Below, one piece after another: positions 34,568 through 43,551 of a stretch of DNA of 55,449 nt (its first letter is position 1; every line of letters begins with the position of its first letter). Origin of the DNA: Candidatus Woesearchaeota archaeon (GTDB lineage Archaea; Nanobdellota; Nanobdellia; Woesearchaeales; BM511). Both the position numbers and the translations under genes were made by a program. Location: NCBI GenBank assembly GCA_002867475.1, contig PKTL01000033.1:1-55449 (forward strand), read 5' to 3'. Below the pieces are notes generated by a model. That model was not told where the DNA came from and did no database searches. It worked only from the letters and a program-made list of their open reading frames with translations.

Positions 34568-37075
34568 TCAATCACATATTTCAACATTAAAACCCTCTTT
34601 TTCTTCAAAGACGATCTCTTGTATCTTACTTGCACTTTTCAGATCTTCTATTACAAATTTTATAAATTCAATATTTTCCAAGCTAGTCTTTATCACTGCT
34701 TTAGATATATCTACTTTCAAGCTCAGACCTTTTTGACTCTTGTATTTTCTTGCTTCAGCTAACACTTCCACAAGAAGGTCTCCTGCTTTGATAGCACCAT
34801 CATTTATACTTCCTGAAATAGGCCATTGTGCACGATGGACTGAATCAATACCTTCAATATCTGCAAAATATAATTGATAAACTTCTTCAGTTATGTAAGG
34901 CATAAAGGGTGCGAAAAGCTTTATCACATTTGAAAACGCAGTATATAATGAATATTTCCCACTTTCAACTTTTTCTTTTCCCCACTCATCAGGATTATAC
35001 ATCCTATCTTTGACTATCTCAAGATAATTATCACACAAGTCTTGCCAAAAGAAAAGCTCAACCTCAGATTTAGCTTTACTATATTCATATTTATCGAAAC
35101 TTTTTGTTGCAGTATCTATAACCTTATTAAGTTTTGATATTAGCCAAGCATCAATTATTTCCAGCTTTGGAGCATCTCCTTCTGGTTTATACCCATCAAG
35201 CTGCATTATCGCAAATTTAGTAGCGTTCCACATCTTTGTTGTTGTCTTGTTTGCAGTTACAAGGTCTTTTTCCTGGAAGGGCATATCTTCGCCCAATTTT
35301 GAACCTGCAGCCCAATATCTTATAGCATCACTATTATATTTATCGTGCATCTCCCTAGGATCAACAACATTTACTTTGCTCTTGCTCATCTTTTTTCCAT
35401 GAGGGTCAAGAGCAAAACCACTTATCGCAACATCCTTGAAAGGATTGGCATCATATAACAAATTATTTTTTGACATCGTATAGAATAACCAGAAGTTTAT
35501 GATATCATGAGCTTGAGGCCTAAGATCCATAGGAAACAATTTTTTTCTCATATCTTCATTTTTGACATAAACAAGAGGAAGCTCCGGACTTGAACCGCTT
35601 GTAAACCAAGTGTCCATTGTATCTGTTTCAGGTATCAATTCCAGATCTTTTGGTGCAGAATTAGGTCTATCTACAACAGGATCTATAGGTAATTGATCTA
35701 CATCTGGGAGATATTCATTACCTTCCTTATCATACCATACAGGTATTGGAATCCCATAATTTCTTTGCCTACTAAAACCCCAATCCCAGTTCAATCCTTT
35801 TATCCAATTCTCAAGCCTGATCTTCATATGTGTCGGGTACCAGTTGAATTTATTTGCCATCTCAAAAAGATATTCCTTTTTATCAAGATACTCAACATAC
35901 CATTGGTATGAAACTATATATTCAACCTCTACCTGGTTTCTTTCAGATACGTTGACTACTTGCTCTTTTTTCTCATTGAATATTATATCACCAGTTTCTT
36001 TCATAGAAATTATTATGTCTTTTCTTGCTTCTTCAGCAAGCTTTCCTTCATAATCTCCGCCAAGATTATTTAATCTTCCTGCCTTATCTATAAGTTCTAC
36101 AGGTGTTGCTTTATGACGTGACACCCATTCAATATCCTCTGCACCGCCATATGTGCAAAAATATGCTATTCCCGTACCAAAATCGGCTTTTACGGCTACA
36201 TCATGAGAAATCTCCACAACTTTATCAACTGAAGGAATCTTTACTTTTTCACCGATAAGATTTTGTCCTTTTAGTTCTTCAACGATTTCATATTCAAAAT
36301 CTTTGAATTTTTCTTCGTATGTTGCTTTTCCAGTGATCCAATATTCATCTCCTACTTTTAGTTTTACATATTCGCCCGAATCTTCAACACTCATCCCAAC
36401 TACTGCAAAACAAAGTTCAGGTCTTGTAGTCGCATATATGACATAAGTATTAACTGAACCTTCAATTTTTGCTTTCACATAATTCAGATATGCTTTTCTT
36501 GTCTCATCTTCAAGTTCTGCTTGAGCAATTGCTGATTGGAATACTCTGTCCCACATGATCGGTCCTTTTCTTCGTTTTATCAATCCTTTATTGTATAAGT
36601 CTATGAATGTTCTTTGGCTTAATCTTCTACTATCCTCATCAATGGTTGAATAGGTATAATCGAAATCACAACTCATTCCAAGATCTTTCCAATCCTGAAT
36701 GAATTCAGCTCTATGTTCATTTACATAATCAAGGCAAACTTTTATCTCTTCAGCACGACTCATTTTCTTAACATCAAGCTTTAATTCTTTTTGGACAAGT
36801 TTTATTGTTGGAAGACCATTATCATCTGTACCAAAAGGATAGAAGACTTCAAAACCTTTCATTCGTTTGTATCTTGCGATAAAATCCTGTTGGGAAAAAC
36901 TAAATGCGTGTCCTATATGCATCCTTCCACTCATCGTTGGAGGAGGAGTATCTATACTATAGACTTCTTTTTTTTAATCTTCATTGAATTTATATGTTCC
37001 TTTCTCTTCCCAGTATTTCTGCCATTTCTTTTCGCTCTCATGAGCATCATATCTCTTGGGTAACTCTTTTTCCAT
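34568..37075 (-). pseudogene. valS: Valyl-tRNA synthetase with in-frame TAA at codon 34
   Basis: The frame from ATG 37075 starts MEKELPKRYDAHESEKKWQ, the usual ValRS N-terminus, reaches FNED and meets TAA (36974-36976). It then continues in frame with KKEVYSIDTPPPTMSGRMHIGHA and the rest of a complete ValRS (822 codons in all). HIGH, KMSKS (GKKMSKSKV), the editing domain and the anticodon-binding domain are intact. The next ATG, 36934, lies inside the ATP-site region and would drop the PPPT strand. Because ValRS is essential, a base error beside the A8 run, readthrough, or a second copy elsewhere are the options. Preceded by a Val-codon leader ORF. Confidence 0.85.
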
Positions 37076-37110
37076 TTTATCTTATCTGCCTCAAATAATT
37101 ATTAGAAATA

Positions 37111-37144
37111 AGTTGTCAATGAGCGTGGTTATCCCACCACAACT
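37111..37144 (-). promoter_or_regulatory. Candidate valS attenuator hairpins
   Basis: On the minus-strand RNA, AGUUGU (37144-37139, inside the Val codons) can pair with ACAACU (37116-37111), followed by the U-rich UAUUUCUAAUAAUUAUUU. A nested pairing GUGGU (37140-37136) with ACCAC (37129-37125) also uses Val codons. A ribosome stalled on the Val codons would open both stems. The terminator-like outer stem plus U-rich tail and its overlap with the Val run fit an attenuator. Confidence 0.5.
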
Positions 37145-37164
37145 ACGACCACTGTCTTAAACAT
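37129..37164 (-). CDS. Putative Val leader peptide of valS
   Basis: 11 codons: M-F-K-T-V-V-V-V-V-V-G, then TAA. The six consecutive Val codons are GTG, GTC, GTA, GTT, GTG, GTG, so all four synonyms are used. This argues for selection on the amino acid rather than a nucleotide repeat. The ATG at 37164 lies about 25 nt from the centre of a TATA element (37181-37195), so translation would begin at the very 5' end of the mRNA. It ends 53 nt before the valS ATG. This matches a classical leader peptide sensing charged tRNA-Val. Confidence 0.72.
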   Translation of the reverse strand: MFKTVVVVVVG

Positions 37165-37180
37165 ATTTTAATGAATGGTC

Positions 37181-37195
37181 ATTTTATATTTAAAC
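37181..37195. promoter_or_regulatory. Shared TATA element of divergent valS leader and trpS
   Basis: ATTTTATATTTAAAC reads as a TATA box on both strands, centred near 37188. On the minus strand it is about 25 nt from the valS leader ATG (leaderless). On the plus strand it predicts a start near 37213, leaving about 36 nt of 5' UTR before the likely trpS ATG at 37249. Confidence 0.55.
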
Positions 37196-37248
37196 ATTTC
37201 GACTTGAATGACGAAGGATTTATTAATAAACAAGATTTTATAGTGATT

Positions 37249-38370
37249 ATGGTAACTGTAACACCTTGGGAAGTCAAAGGAAACATTGATTATGACAAGC
37301 TCATAAAAGATTTTGGTGTAGAAAAATTAGATGAAAACCTAATTAAAAGAATCGAAAAACATGCTGGTGAAGTTCATCATATGATCAGACGTAATATTTT
37401 CTTTGCGCATAGAGATATGAAATTTATTTTAGATGAATATGAAAAAGGAAATAAGTTCTTCTTATATACAGGTAGAGCACCTAGTGGAGATACTCATTTA
37501 GGCCATCTTGTGCCTTGGCTTTTTACCAAATGGTTACAAGATAAGTTTGATGTGGAATTATTGTTCCAGTTTCCTGATGAAGAAAAGGTTCTTTTCAAAA
37601 AAGATCTTACTTTTGAAGAGGTTGAAAAGCATCTTTATGAAAACATGCTTGATGTTATAGCATTAGATTTTGATCCTAAAAAGACAAAGTTCTTGATAGA
37701 TACAAAACATGCTGATCTGATGTATAAAGAAGCCTGTAAAGTTGCAAAACATATAACTTTTAGCACAGCAAAAGGTGCTTTTGGTTTTGAGAATGACACT
37801 AATCTTGGAGCTATTTTTTATACGGCTATGCAAGCAGTTCCAGCATTTTTACCTAGCGTTCTAGCTAAAAAAGAGATTCCTTGTCTTATTCCTCACGCAA
37901 TAGATCAAGATCCTCATTTTAGGGTTAGTCGTGATGTTATTCCTAAATTAGGCCATTATAAACCTGCAAGCATACAATGTAGATTTTTACCAGGTCTTGG
38001 TGGTATGAGTGAGGATGGTAAGATGAGTAGTAGTGCTGCTAGTACAACAACTGTATTTACTACTGATGACGCTAAAACTGTTAAGAAAAAGATAAATAAA
38101 TATGCATTTAGTGGTGGTCAAGTCACGGTTGAAGATCATCGGAAACTTGGTGGGAACCCAGATATTGACGTTAGTTATCAATGGCTTACTTTTTTTGAAG
38201 AAGATGATGCTAAACTTAAACAAATTTATGACGATTATAAGAGCGGTAAGCTTCTTAGTGGAGAATTGAAAGCAATATTGATTGAAAAATTAAATGGTTT
38301 CTTAAGTGAACATCAAAAGAAACGTGAAGAAGCAAAGAAAAAGATAGATCAATATATCTTGAAAGTTTAA
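37249..38370 (+). CDS. trpS: Tryptophanyl-tRNA synthetase, archaeal type
   Basis: 373 aa from ATG 37249 (MVTVTPWEVKGNIDYDKL, the usual archaeal start). An in-frame ATG at 37171 is rejected because that extension runs through the TATA element. HIGH-type motif: FLYTGRAPSGDTHLGHLVP; KMSKS-type motif: DGKMSSSAAST (about residue 257-262). The central IPHAIDQDPHFRVSRDV and PASIQCRFLPGL are archaeal/eukaryotic TrpRS signatures. It charges tRNA-Trp. An 11-codon uORF at 37208 has no Trp codon. Confidence 0.94.
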   Translation: MVTVTPWEVKGNIDYDKLIKDFGVEKLDENLIKRIEKHAGEVHHMIRRNIFFAHRDMKFILDEYEKGNKFFLYTGRAPSGDTHLGHLVPWLFTKWLQDKFDVELLFQFPDEEKVLFKKDLTFEEVEKHLYENMLDVIALDFDPKKTKFLIDTKHADLMYKEACKVAKHITFSTAKGAFGFENDTNLGAIFYTAMQAVPAFLPSVLAKKEIPCLIPHAIDQDPHFRVSRDVIPKLGHYKPASIQCRFLPGLGGMSEDGKMSSSAASTTTVFTTDDAKTVKKKINKYAFSGGQVTVEDHRKLGGNPDIDVSYQWLTFFEEDDAKLKQIYDDYKSGKLLSGELKAILIEKLNGFLSEHQKKREEAKKKIDQYILKV

Positions 38371-39314
38371 ATTAACAGTTTTCCTTTTTTCATTATTTGT
38401 TTATCGTCTACAAAGACATTGGGTTCTTTTATGACTCCATCGACATGGATAGAAACCTTGTTTGTTCCACCATAGCTTATATCATTTCCAAGAGCGAAAT
38501 GCACGGTTCCAAGAACTTTTTCATCTTCTAATATACTTCCTGTAATAGTTGCTTTAGGATTTGTTCCAACACCAAATTCTGCTAAAAGATAAGCATTTGG
38601 ACCTTCAGAATCAAGCATTTTTTTTACTTCATCGCTTCTTTCTCCTTCAATCTTTACTGCATAGTTATCTTTTACTTCTATTGTTAATGGAGATTCTAGT
38701 TTTCCAAGACCTGGAAAGGATCCATCTATTACAAGCTTGCCGTTAGCATTTATTATTCCACTTGGTATTTCTCCTGCTGGAAGATTTCCCCACATCCCAG
38801 GTTTGTCACGATATCCACCATTTCTTCCCATGACATGCCTAACCTTAAATTCCATATCCGTGCCAAGATCTGTTGTTACCTTAACTTTCTTACTATCATA
38901 TAATGTTTCATGAAGCTTCATGTTTGTATCATGTAATTCATCATAATCTATATCTATGCATCTGTTTATAGTCTCTATAAGGATTCCTGGCATGGAAACT
39001 ATTCTTGCACCATTCTCTGTTGCATTTCTTCTTGCTTTAGTGTGTGATAGTGAATATTTTGTTATCATTATAGATATATCATTTTCCTTCAATAGTTTTG
39101 CTGCTTCAGGTTCAGGTTCATCACCATGTTTATTGGTTGGTTGCATTATATGAAATGATGCATCATCTATTATGTTCTTAACATAATCATAGAAAGGTCT
39201 TGCGACTTCTATCATCTCAGTATCTGTAAGTATAAGACAGCTTTCATGAGATTTCAATCTCACGCTTTGAAAAAATAATGCCTTGATTGCATTTATGTCA
39301 ATATTTTTGCTCAT
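38367..39314 (-). CDS. M29-family aminopeptidase-like metallopeptidase
   Basis: 315 aa from ATG 39314, preceded by GGTGA; a GTG six bases upstream belongs to that Shine-Dalgarno sequence. Conserved M29 stretches: GNLPAGEIPSGI, LAEFGVGTNPKA, GTVHFALGNDISYGGTN and IHVDGVI, which hold the metal-binding Glu, His and Asp residues. It probably removes N-terminal residues from peptides as a dinuclear-metal enzyme. It overlaps the trpS stop by four bases in convergent orientation. Confidence 0.83.
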   Translation of the reverse strand: MSKNIDINAIKALFFQSVRLKSHESCLILTDTEMIEVARPFYDYVKNIIDDASFHIMQPTNKHGDEPEPEAAKLLKENDISIMITKYSLSHTKARRNATENGARIVSMPGILIETINRCIDIDYDELHDTNMKLHETLYDSKKVKVTTDLGTDMEFKVRHVMGRNGGYRDKPGMWGNLPAGEIPSGIINANGKLVIDGSFPGLGKLESPLTIEVKDNYAVKIEGERSDEVKKMLDSEGPNAYLLAEFGVGTNPKATITGSILEDEKVLGTVHFALGNDISYGGTNKVSIHVDGVIKEPNVFVDDKQIMKKGKLLI

Positions 39315-39355
39315 TTTCACCTGTAAAACACTTTAGACTTTTATACTTTTTGCAA

Positions 39356-39367
39356 AAATATATAAAT
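39356..39367 (+). promoter_or_regulatory. TATA box of the 14-codon mini-gene
   Basis: AAATATATAAAT precedes a likely start near 39388; GGAGG and ATG follow at 39411 and 39421. The element also lies upstream of the M29 peptidase on the other strand. Confidence 0.45.
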
Positions 39368-39420
39368 CTGTGAATATAAAAAAACGAATCTAATTGTATA
39401 TCGATTGGATGGAGGCCAAA

Positions 39421-39465
39421 ATGGCAGCTGCAAAAGGCAAAGGTAAAGGCACAAAGAAAAAATAG
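39421..39465 (+). CDS. 14-residue basic micro-protein or transcript marker
   Basis: MAAAKGKGKGTKKK, ending in TAG. A TATA box about 55 nt upstream and a perfect GGAGG 5 nt before the ATG are among the best expression signals in the window, unusual for so short an ORF. The Gly/Lys repeat resembles tails of nucleic-acid-binding proteins. A short hairpin with a GAAA tetraloop (39483-39494) follows. It could be a real micro-protein or the front of a small RNA. Confidence 0.4.
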   Translation: MAAAKGKGKGTKKK

Positions 39466-39507
39466 GTCAAAATGATTTATTTACGAGAAATCGTCTAAAA
39501 CTCTGTC

Positions 39508-40710
39508 TCACTTTGAAGACATGATTTCAATGACGTCTCCAAAACTCAAGGGGACGTCCTTGTTTATGGGCATTTTTGTCTTAACATTTATCGCTTTAAC
39601 AAAATTTTTGCCAAAATCAGTATGTAACCTATATGCAAAATCAAGCGCGGTTGTTCCTTTCGGCATCAAAAAACAATCTGGCATCACATTCCCATATTGA
39701 TCGGTAAGTTTTCCAACACCTCCAGGATATATTGGAATATACTCCAAAAGATCAAAAGTTGCTTTATCTAAAACTTCTTGTACTCCTGTGCTATTAAAAA
39801 CTCCAAGTATATTTTTCTGTATATAGGTTAATGCATTTTTTTGTTTATCATTAAGTTTAGAATCATCAGATATACTAAATTCGTTTTCACCAGGGACATA
39901 TTCTAAAAGACCATGTTTTGCGGCTTCCTTTAATGCTAATTCACTTTCAGCACTTGTTGGAATTATCAAAAGTTCTGGAAATTCTTGTTTTAGTTTTTTA
40001 TAATTTTCATCTGCTTTTGGAACATCTATCTTATTTGCTGCTATAATCATAGGTTTTGTCTGCTGCCTTAAATATTTCACAAGTTCTTTAAGTTTTGATT
40101 CTTCCCAAGAGGATACTTTTAATTCATCAAGACCTATTTTATTTACTCCATCTTGTACCATATCTTCAGTTACTCTAAGCCCTGAAAATTGCTTTGCAAT
40201 GGCTTTATTAACATCTGCATGCTCTTGCTGGATCTGTCTTGCGAATTTCTCCCAAACTTTCTTGAATATTCCAAAATACCAGTTATCAAGCTCAGTTTCT
40301 AGAAACCTTATATCATTTGCTGGATCATAGCTAAGTGGTTCAACTGGTTCACCTTTCTCATTTGTGCTACCACTTACATCTATAACATGAACCAATACGT
40401 CTGCTTGTCTTAAGTCATCTAAAAATTGGTTTCCCATTCCAGCTCCTTCGCTTGCTCCTGGAACAAGGCCTGCTACATCTATCATCTCTACTGGTACAAA
40501 TCTTTTATGATTTATACAGTATCCTTCTCTTGGATTGCATTGCTTGCCTAATTCTTTATCACTGCAGGGATCAACTTTTACGAAGCCTATTGCGTGATTT
40601 GGTTTTATAGTTGTGAAAGGATAGTTTGCTATTTCTACATCTGCTAATGTGCATGCTTTGAAGAACGTGCTTTTTCCTACACTTGGTTTTCCTACAACTC
40701 CTATAATCAT
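39508..40710 (-). CDS. YchF/OLA1-type GTPase with TGS domain
   Basis: 400 aa. G1 GKPSVGKS (residues 7-14), G3 DVAG in MIDVAGLVPGASEGAG, and G4 NKID in MIIAANKIDVPKADE. An insertion of about 100 residues with CNPREGYCINH is typical of the archaeal members. The C-terminal TGS domain carries FLMPKGTTALDFAYRLHTDFGKNF. The family binds ribosomes and is implicated in translation stress. The start region is partly duplicated just upstream. Confidence 0.9.
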   Translation of the reverse strand: MIIGVVGKPSVGKSTFFKACTLADVEIANYPFTTIKPNHAIGFVKVDPCSDKELGKQCNPREGYCINHKRFVPVEMIDVAGLVPGASEGAGMGNQFLDDLRQADVLVHVIDVSGSTNEKGEPVEPLSYDPANDIRFLETELDNWYFGIFKKVWEKFARQIQQEHADVNKAIAKQFSGLRVTEDMVQDGVNKIGLDELKVSSWEESKLKELVKYLRQQTKPMIIAANKIDVPKADENYKKLKQEFPELLIIPTSAESELALKEAAKHGLLEYVPGENEFSISDDSKLNDKQKNALTYIQKNILGVFNSTGVQEVLDKATFDLLEYIPIYPGGVGKLTDQYGNVMPDCFLMPKGTTALDFAYRLHTDFGKNFVKAINVKTKMPINKDVPLSFGDVIEIMSSK

Positions 40711-40786
40711 TTTAAATACTTTGGAGGGAAACCTTTGTTGTATTTTTAAAACAACATAAGGCTTTTCCTACAACTTCTATAATCAT
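40685..40786. repeat. Duplicated start segment of the YchF gene around a hairpin
   Basis: The 26-bp segment containing the ychF start (40685-40710) recurs at 40761-40786 with two mismatches, in the same orientation. Between them lies an inverted repeat CCTT-TGTTGT / ACAACA-T-AAGG (40732-40761). The second copy opens a 24-codon ORF (MIIEVVGKALCCFKNTTK...), which stops just before the real start. A decayed local duplication is the simplest reading; a regulatory uORF is possible. Confidence 0.6.
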
Positions 40787-40885
40787 AATTTTTTAAATTC
40801 ATACAATATTTAAAAGCTTTATCTATTTGATTTTTAGTATAATTTAAATAGAAGCAAATACTATAATAGCTTAAAGAGGTAGATA

Positions 40886-41491
40886 ATGGGAAAAGAAAAG
40901 ATTGGCCCAGCAAAGAATTTTGAAAGCAAAAAAGAAGATAATTGGGAATTTAAGATAGAGCAAGAAGTTCATCTTAAAAATTTTTATCGAGCTTTCTATC
41001 AATTTTTAGAAGATAAAGATTATTTTGACATTTGGGGCGGTGAAAGATATGAAACATTTTATGATGAAAAATTTCATCCAAATGGAAGTAGAGAATATAG
41101 AATTAGATGGAGAGCATATAATAAGACTTCTAATTCAAATGTCATGCAAAAGTTTGTAATCAATTGGCTCGTGCTTGGATGTAATGATAAACAAAAAGTT
41201 ATTGATGGTAAAAAGATAAAAATACAAAAAGCCGAAGTCGAGATTAAATGTGATAGTTATATGCTTGTCAATAAGGATATGCTAAAAAAAAGCAGGTTAA
41301 TAAATCAATTTTCTAACCTTTTTTTCAATAGATGGTTCCATTACCTCTATGAAGGATATAAGGACGAGATGAAAAAAAGATCAAAAGATATGGAAGAATT
41401 CCTAAAATCTCAGATGAATATGAATACTTATACTAATCAATCTTCAGAATTCCATAGAGTTCAAGGATTTAAAGACCCCCATAGCACCTAA
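40886..41491 (+). CDS. Hypothetical protein, 201 aa
   Basis: Not recognised. Soluble, rich in aromatic and charged residues (NFYRAFYQFLEDKDYFDIWGGERYETFY), with a beta-rich centre (EYRIRWRAYNKTSN, FVINWLVLGC, VEIKCDSYMLV) and a helical C-terminus. The alternating strands suggest a compact alpha/beta fold binding a ligand or protein. A Shine-Dalgarno-like AGAGGT lies 6 nt before the ATG. The complete absence of known motifs gives no function. Confidence 0.55.
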   Translation: MGKEKIGPAKNFESKKEDNWEFKIEQEVHLKNFYRAFYQFLEDKDYFDIWGGERYETFYDEKFHPNGSREYRIRWRAYNKTSNSNVMQKFVINWLVLGCNDKQKVIDGKKIKIQKAEVEIKCDSYMLVNKDMLKKSRLINQFSNLFFNRWFHYLYEGYKDEMKKRSKDMEEFLKSQMNMNTYTNQSSEFHRVQGFKDPHST

Positions 41492-41502
41492 TACTTCTTT
41501 TT

Positions 41503-42486
41503 TTAATTTAATATGCTCAAGATTTCTTGTTTTAAAGAAGTTTGTAATCTTGCTCCTTTTATGCTTACGACTTTTGATGCAGCATATGAAGCGAGATTTC
41601 CACATTCCAAGATAGGTTTATCTTGTATATATGCGTGAAGAAATGCACCAGCATAAGCGTCACCAGCACCATTTGTATCAACAACTTCAACAGGATGTGA
41701 TTTTATCTTATAAAATTCTCCTTTTGATTTTATAAGTGATCCTTCTTCTCCTATTTTTACTATTGCTACATCAGCTAGCTTAGATAGCATCTCTACAGAT
41801 TCATCAGGATTTTTACCTGTGAAACTTTCTGATTCTATTTCATTTGCAAATAATACATCTACATATTCAACAATAAATTCTTCTACTTCTTTTTTATATT
41901 GTTTTACAAGGTCAAAACTTGATAGATCGAAACTTATCAAGCAATCATTTTTCTTTGCTGTTTTAGCAATTTCGATCATTAGATTTCTAAGATTTTTATC
42001 ATAGAATTGAAATCCTTCAATATGTACTATCTTGCTTTTTATTATTGAATCAAAATCTATATCATCCTTGCTTATCCTTGGTGCTGAACCAAGATATACT
42101 GCGAAGCTTCTTTCTCTATCAGGAGTTATTATTGTTATTGCGGTTCCTGTATGAACTTCGTCAATTGCTATCGAAGTTTTTGTTCCTTCTTTTTCAAGCA
42201 TCGATTTATATTGAGTTCCTAAATAATCACTCCCTACTTTTCCACTAAAAAAGGTTTTTGAGCCTAGATGTGCTAGCATAGATATGACATTTGCAGCAGC
42301 CCCCCCAGGAAGAATTGCAGGGTTTTCATCAAGTATTCTAGGTATAGTCACTTTTGCATTTTCATCATCAAGAAAGATTATTCCACCTTTATGCATCTTA
42401 AGCATATCTATATGAGATCCATCTGAATCTAAGATGAGATCCATCAAGGCATTTCCTGTTGCAAATACATCATATTCTTTTTCCAT
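41503..42486 (-). CDS. PfkB-family sugar or nucleoside kinase (adenosine-kinase-like)
   Basis: 327 aa. PfkB signatures: N-terminal GGAAANVISMLAHLG-type motif and C-terminal VVDTNGAGDAYAGAFLHAY, with the catalytic Asp. The start (YDVFATGNALMDLILDSDGSHIDMLKMHKGG) resembles the adenosine-kinase-like subgroup rather than ribokinase or archaeal ADP-dependent sugar kinases. It phosphorylates a nucleoside or sugar with ATP; the exact substrate is undetermined. Confidence 0.85.
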   Translation of the reverse strand: MEKEYDVFATGNALMDLILDSDGSHIDMLKMHKGGIIFLDDENAKVTIPRILDENPAILPGGAAANVISMLAHLGSKTFFSGKVGSDYLGTQYKSMLEKEGTKTSIAIDEVHTGTAITIITPDRERSFAVYLGSAPRISKDDIDFDSIIKSKIVHIEGFQFYDKNLRNLMIEIAKTAKKNDCLISFDLSSFDLVKQYKKEVEEFIVEYVDVLFANEIESESFTGKNPDESVEMLSKLADVAIVKIGEEGSLIKSKGEFYKIKSHPVEVVDTNGAGDAYAGAFLHAYIQDKPILECGNLASYAASKVVSIKGARLQTSLKQEILSILN

Positions 42487-42578
42487 ATATTTTTAGAAAA
42501 TCAAGTGGTTTATAAAATTATTGTTGGATTAAAGTTTCTAATTAAAATGTTATTTTAATAAGGAGATCGACGGATATA

Positions 42579-43550
42579 TTAATAATAAAGACTATTGAAT
42601 TCATCAACATATTTTGTTGCTATTTTATTATCATGAATTATTAGAATATTTTCATCATTTCTCTCATTTCCTGCCCCAGTTGGATTGTATGAACCAGTTA
42701 TTACGGTTTTCTCATCTATAATGAATACTTTATGATGAAGATTGTAGGGATTAACATCTTTATTGACAGACATATCATTTTCAATTAGATAATTGTATAC
42801 ATTGTATTGCATATTTGTTCTTTTTGCTTCCATGACTCCTTTCACTTCTATTCCTTGAGATTCTTTAGATCTCAATGCATCTGCTATATCTTTATCTGTA
42901 AAGCTAAAAGTCATGAATAATATGCTTTCATTTGCTTTGCTTAATTCTTCTAAAACATGAGATTTACAAGAATCCTCTGGACAAAAATAATTTTCTATAA
43001 GTTTTGAATTGTATATTAAGTTAGGATATTTTACTTCTTCGCCTTTCCCATATATTGAATCTTTTATCTCATTGAATTCGTCAAGATAGTTTTTGGAAAG
43101 ATATTCTGATTCGATTATTATCAAATTATTATTGTTAAGGTATGCTCCATTCGCTGTTGGATTCATGCTCCCAGTAATTATTTTATTATTGTCAAATATA
43201 CAAAATTTGTTGTGCATTAATGCAGAACTATATCCAAAATTAAACTCTTCAAGCTTGTTATCTTCTTCCATATAGACTGTCGCATTTTTAGCTTTTAGAG
43301 CATTTATTATTTGAGGTATATCAAGATCGTATAAAGCACATTTTATATCTGTTGAATTTTTGATAAGCTCAACAAAAGGAGTTACACAATCTTCTTTTGG
43401 ACAAAAATATATTTGTATCTCAGGTTTGTTTTCAACGGGTGTTTTTGATATAAAATTACCTGTTAGAAAGTCTGTTGGTACCTCAGTTGTGAAAATATAT
43501 GAAATAAGAAATAATGCTAATATCATAAATAGTGCTTTTCGTGATCTCAT
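42579..43550 (-). CDS. Exported phospholipase-D-family protein with two HKD motifs
   Basis: 323 aa. An N-terminal signal anchor (about residues 5-20) precedes two PLD repeats: His113-x-Lys115-x4-Asp120 and His272-x-Lys274-x4-Asp279, each followed by TGSMNPT or TGSYNPT. Each repeat begins with a similar FCP(K/E)(E)DC segment, a clear internal duplication. The PLD superfamily includes phospholipases, nucleases and cardiolipin synthases. Location outside the membrane with this layout fits a secreted nuclease or lipase. It is one base from the downstream PP-loop-like gene on the same strand. Confidence 0.85.
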   Translation of the reverse strand: MRSRKALFMILALFLISYIFTTEVPTDFLTGNFISKTPVENKPEIQIYFCPKEDCVTPFVELIKNSTDIKCALYDLDIPQIINALKAKNATVYMEEDNKLEEFNFGYSSALMHNKFCIFDNNKIITGSMNPTANGAYLNNNNLIIIESEYLSKNYLDEFNEIKDSIYGKGEEVKYPNLIYNSKLIENYFCPEDSCKSHVLEELSKANESILFMTFSFTDKDIADALRSKESQGIEVKGVMEAKRTNMQYNVYNYLIENDMSVNKDVNPYNLHHKVFIIDEKTVITGSYNPTGAGNERNDENILIIHDNKIATKYVDEFNSLYY

Positions 43551-43551
43551 T

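Noticed and set aside
37208-37243. 11-codon ORF between the TATA element and trpS as a Trp leader peptide
   Set aside because: It encodes no Trp and its ATG lies only about 20 nt from the TATA centre, so it may not be in the transcript.
37171-37248. In-frame N-terminal extension of TrpRS
   Set aside because: It runs through the shared TATA element, and the family normally starts at the VTPWEVKG segment.
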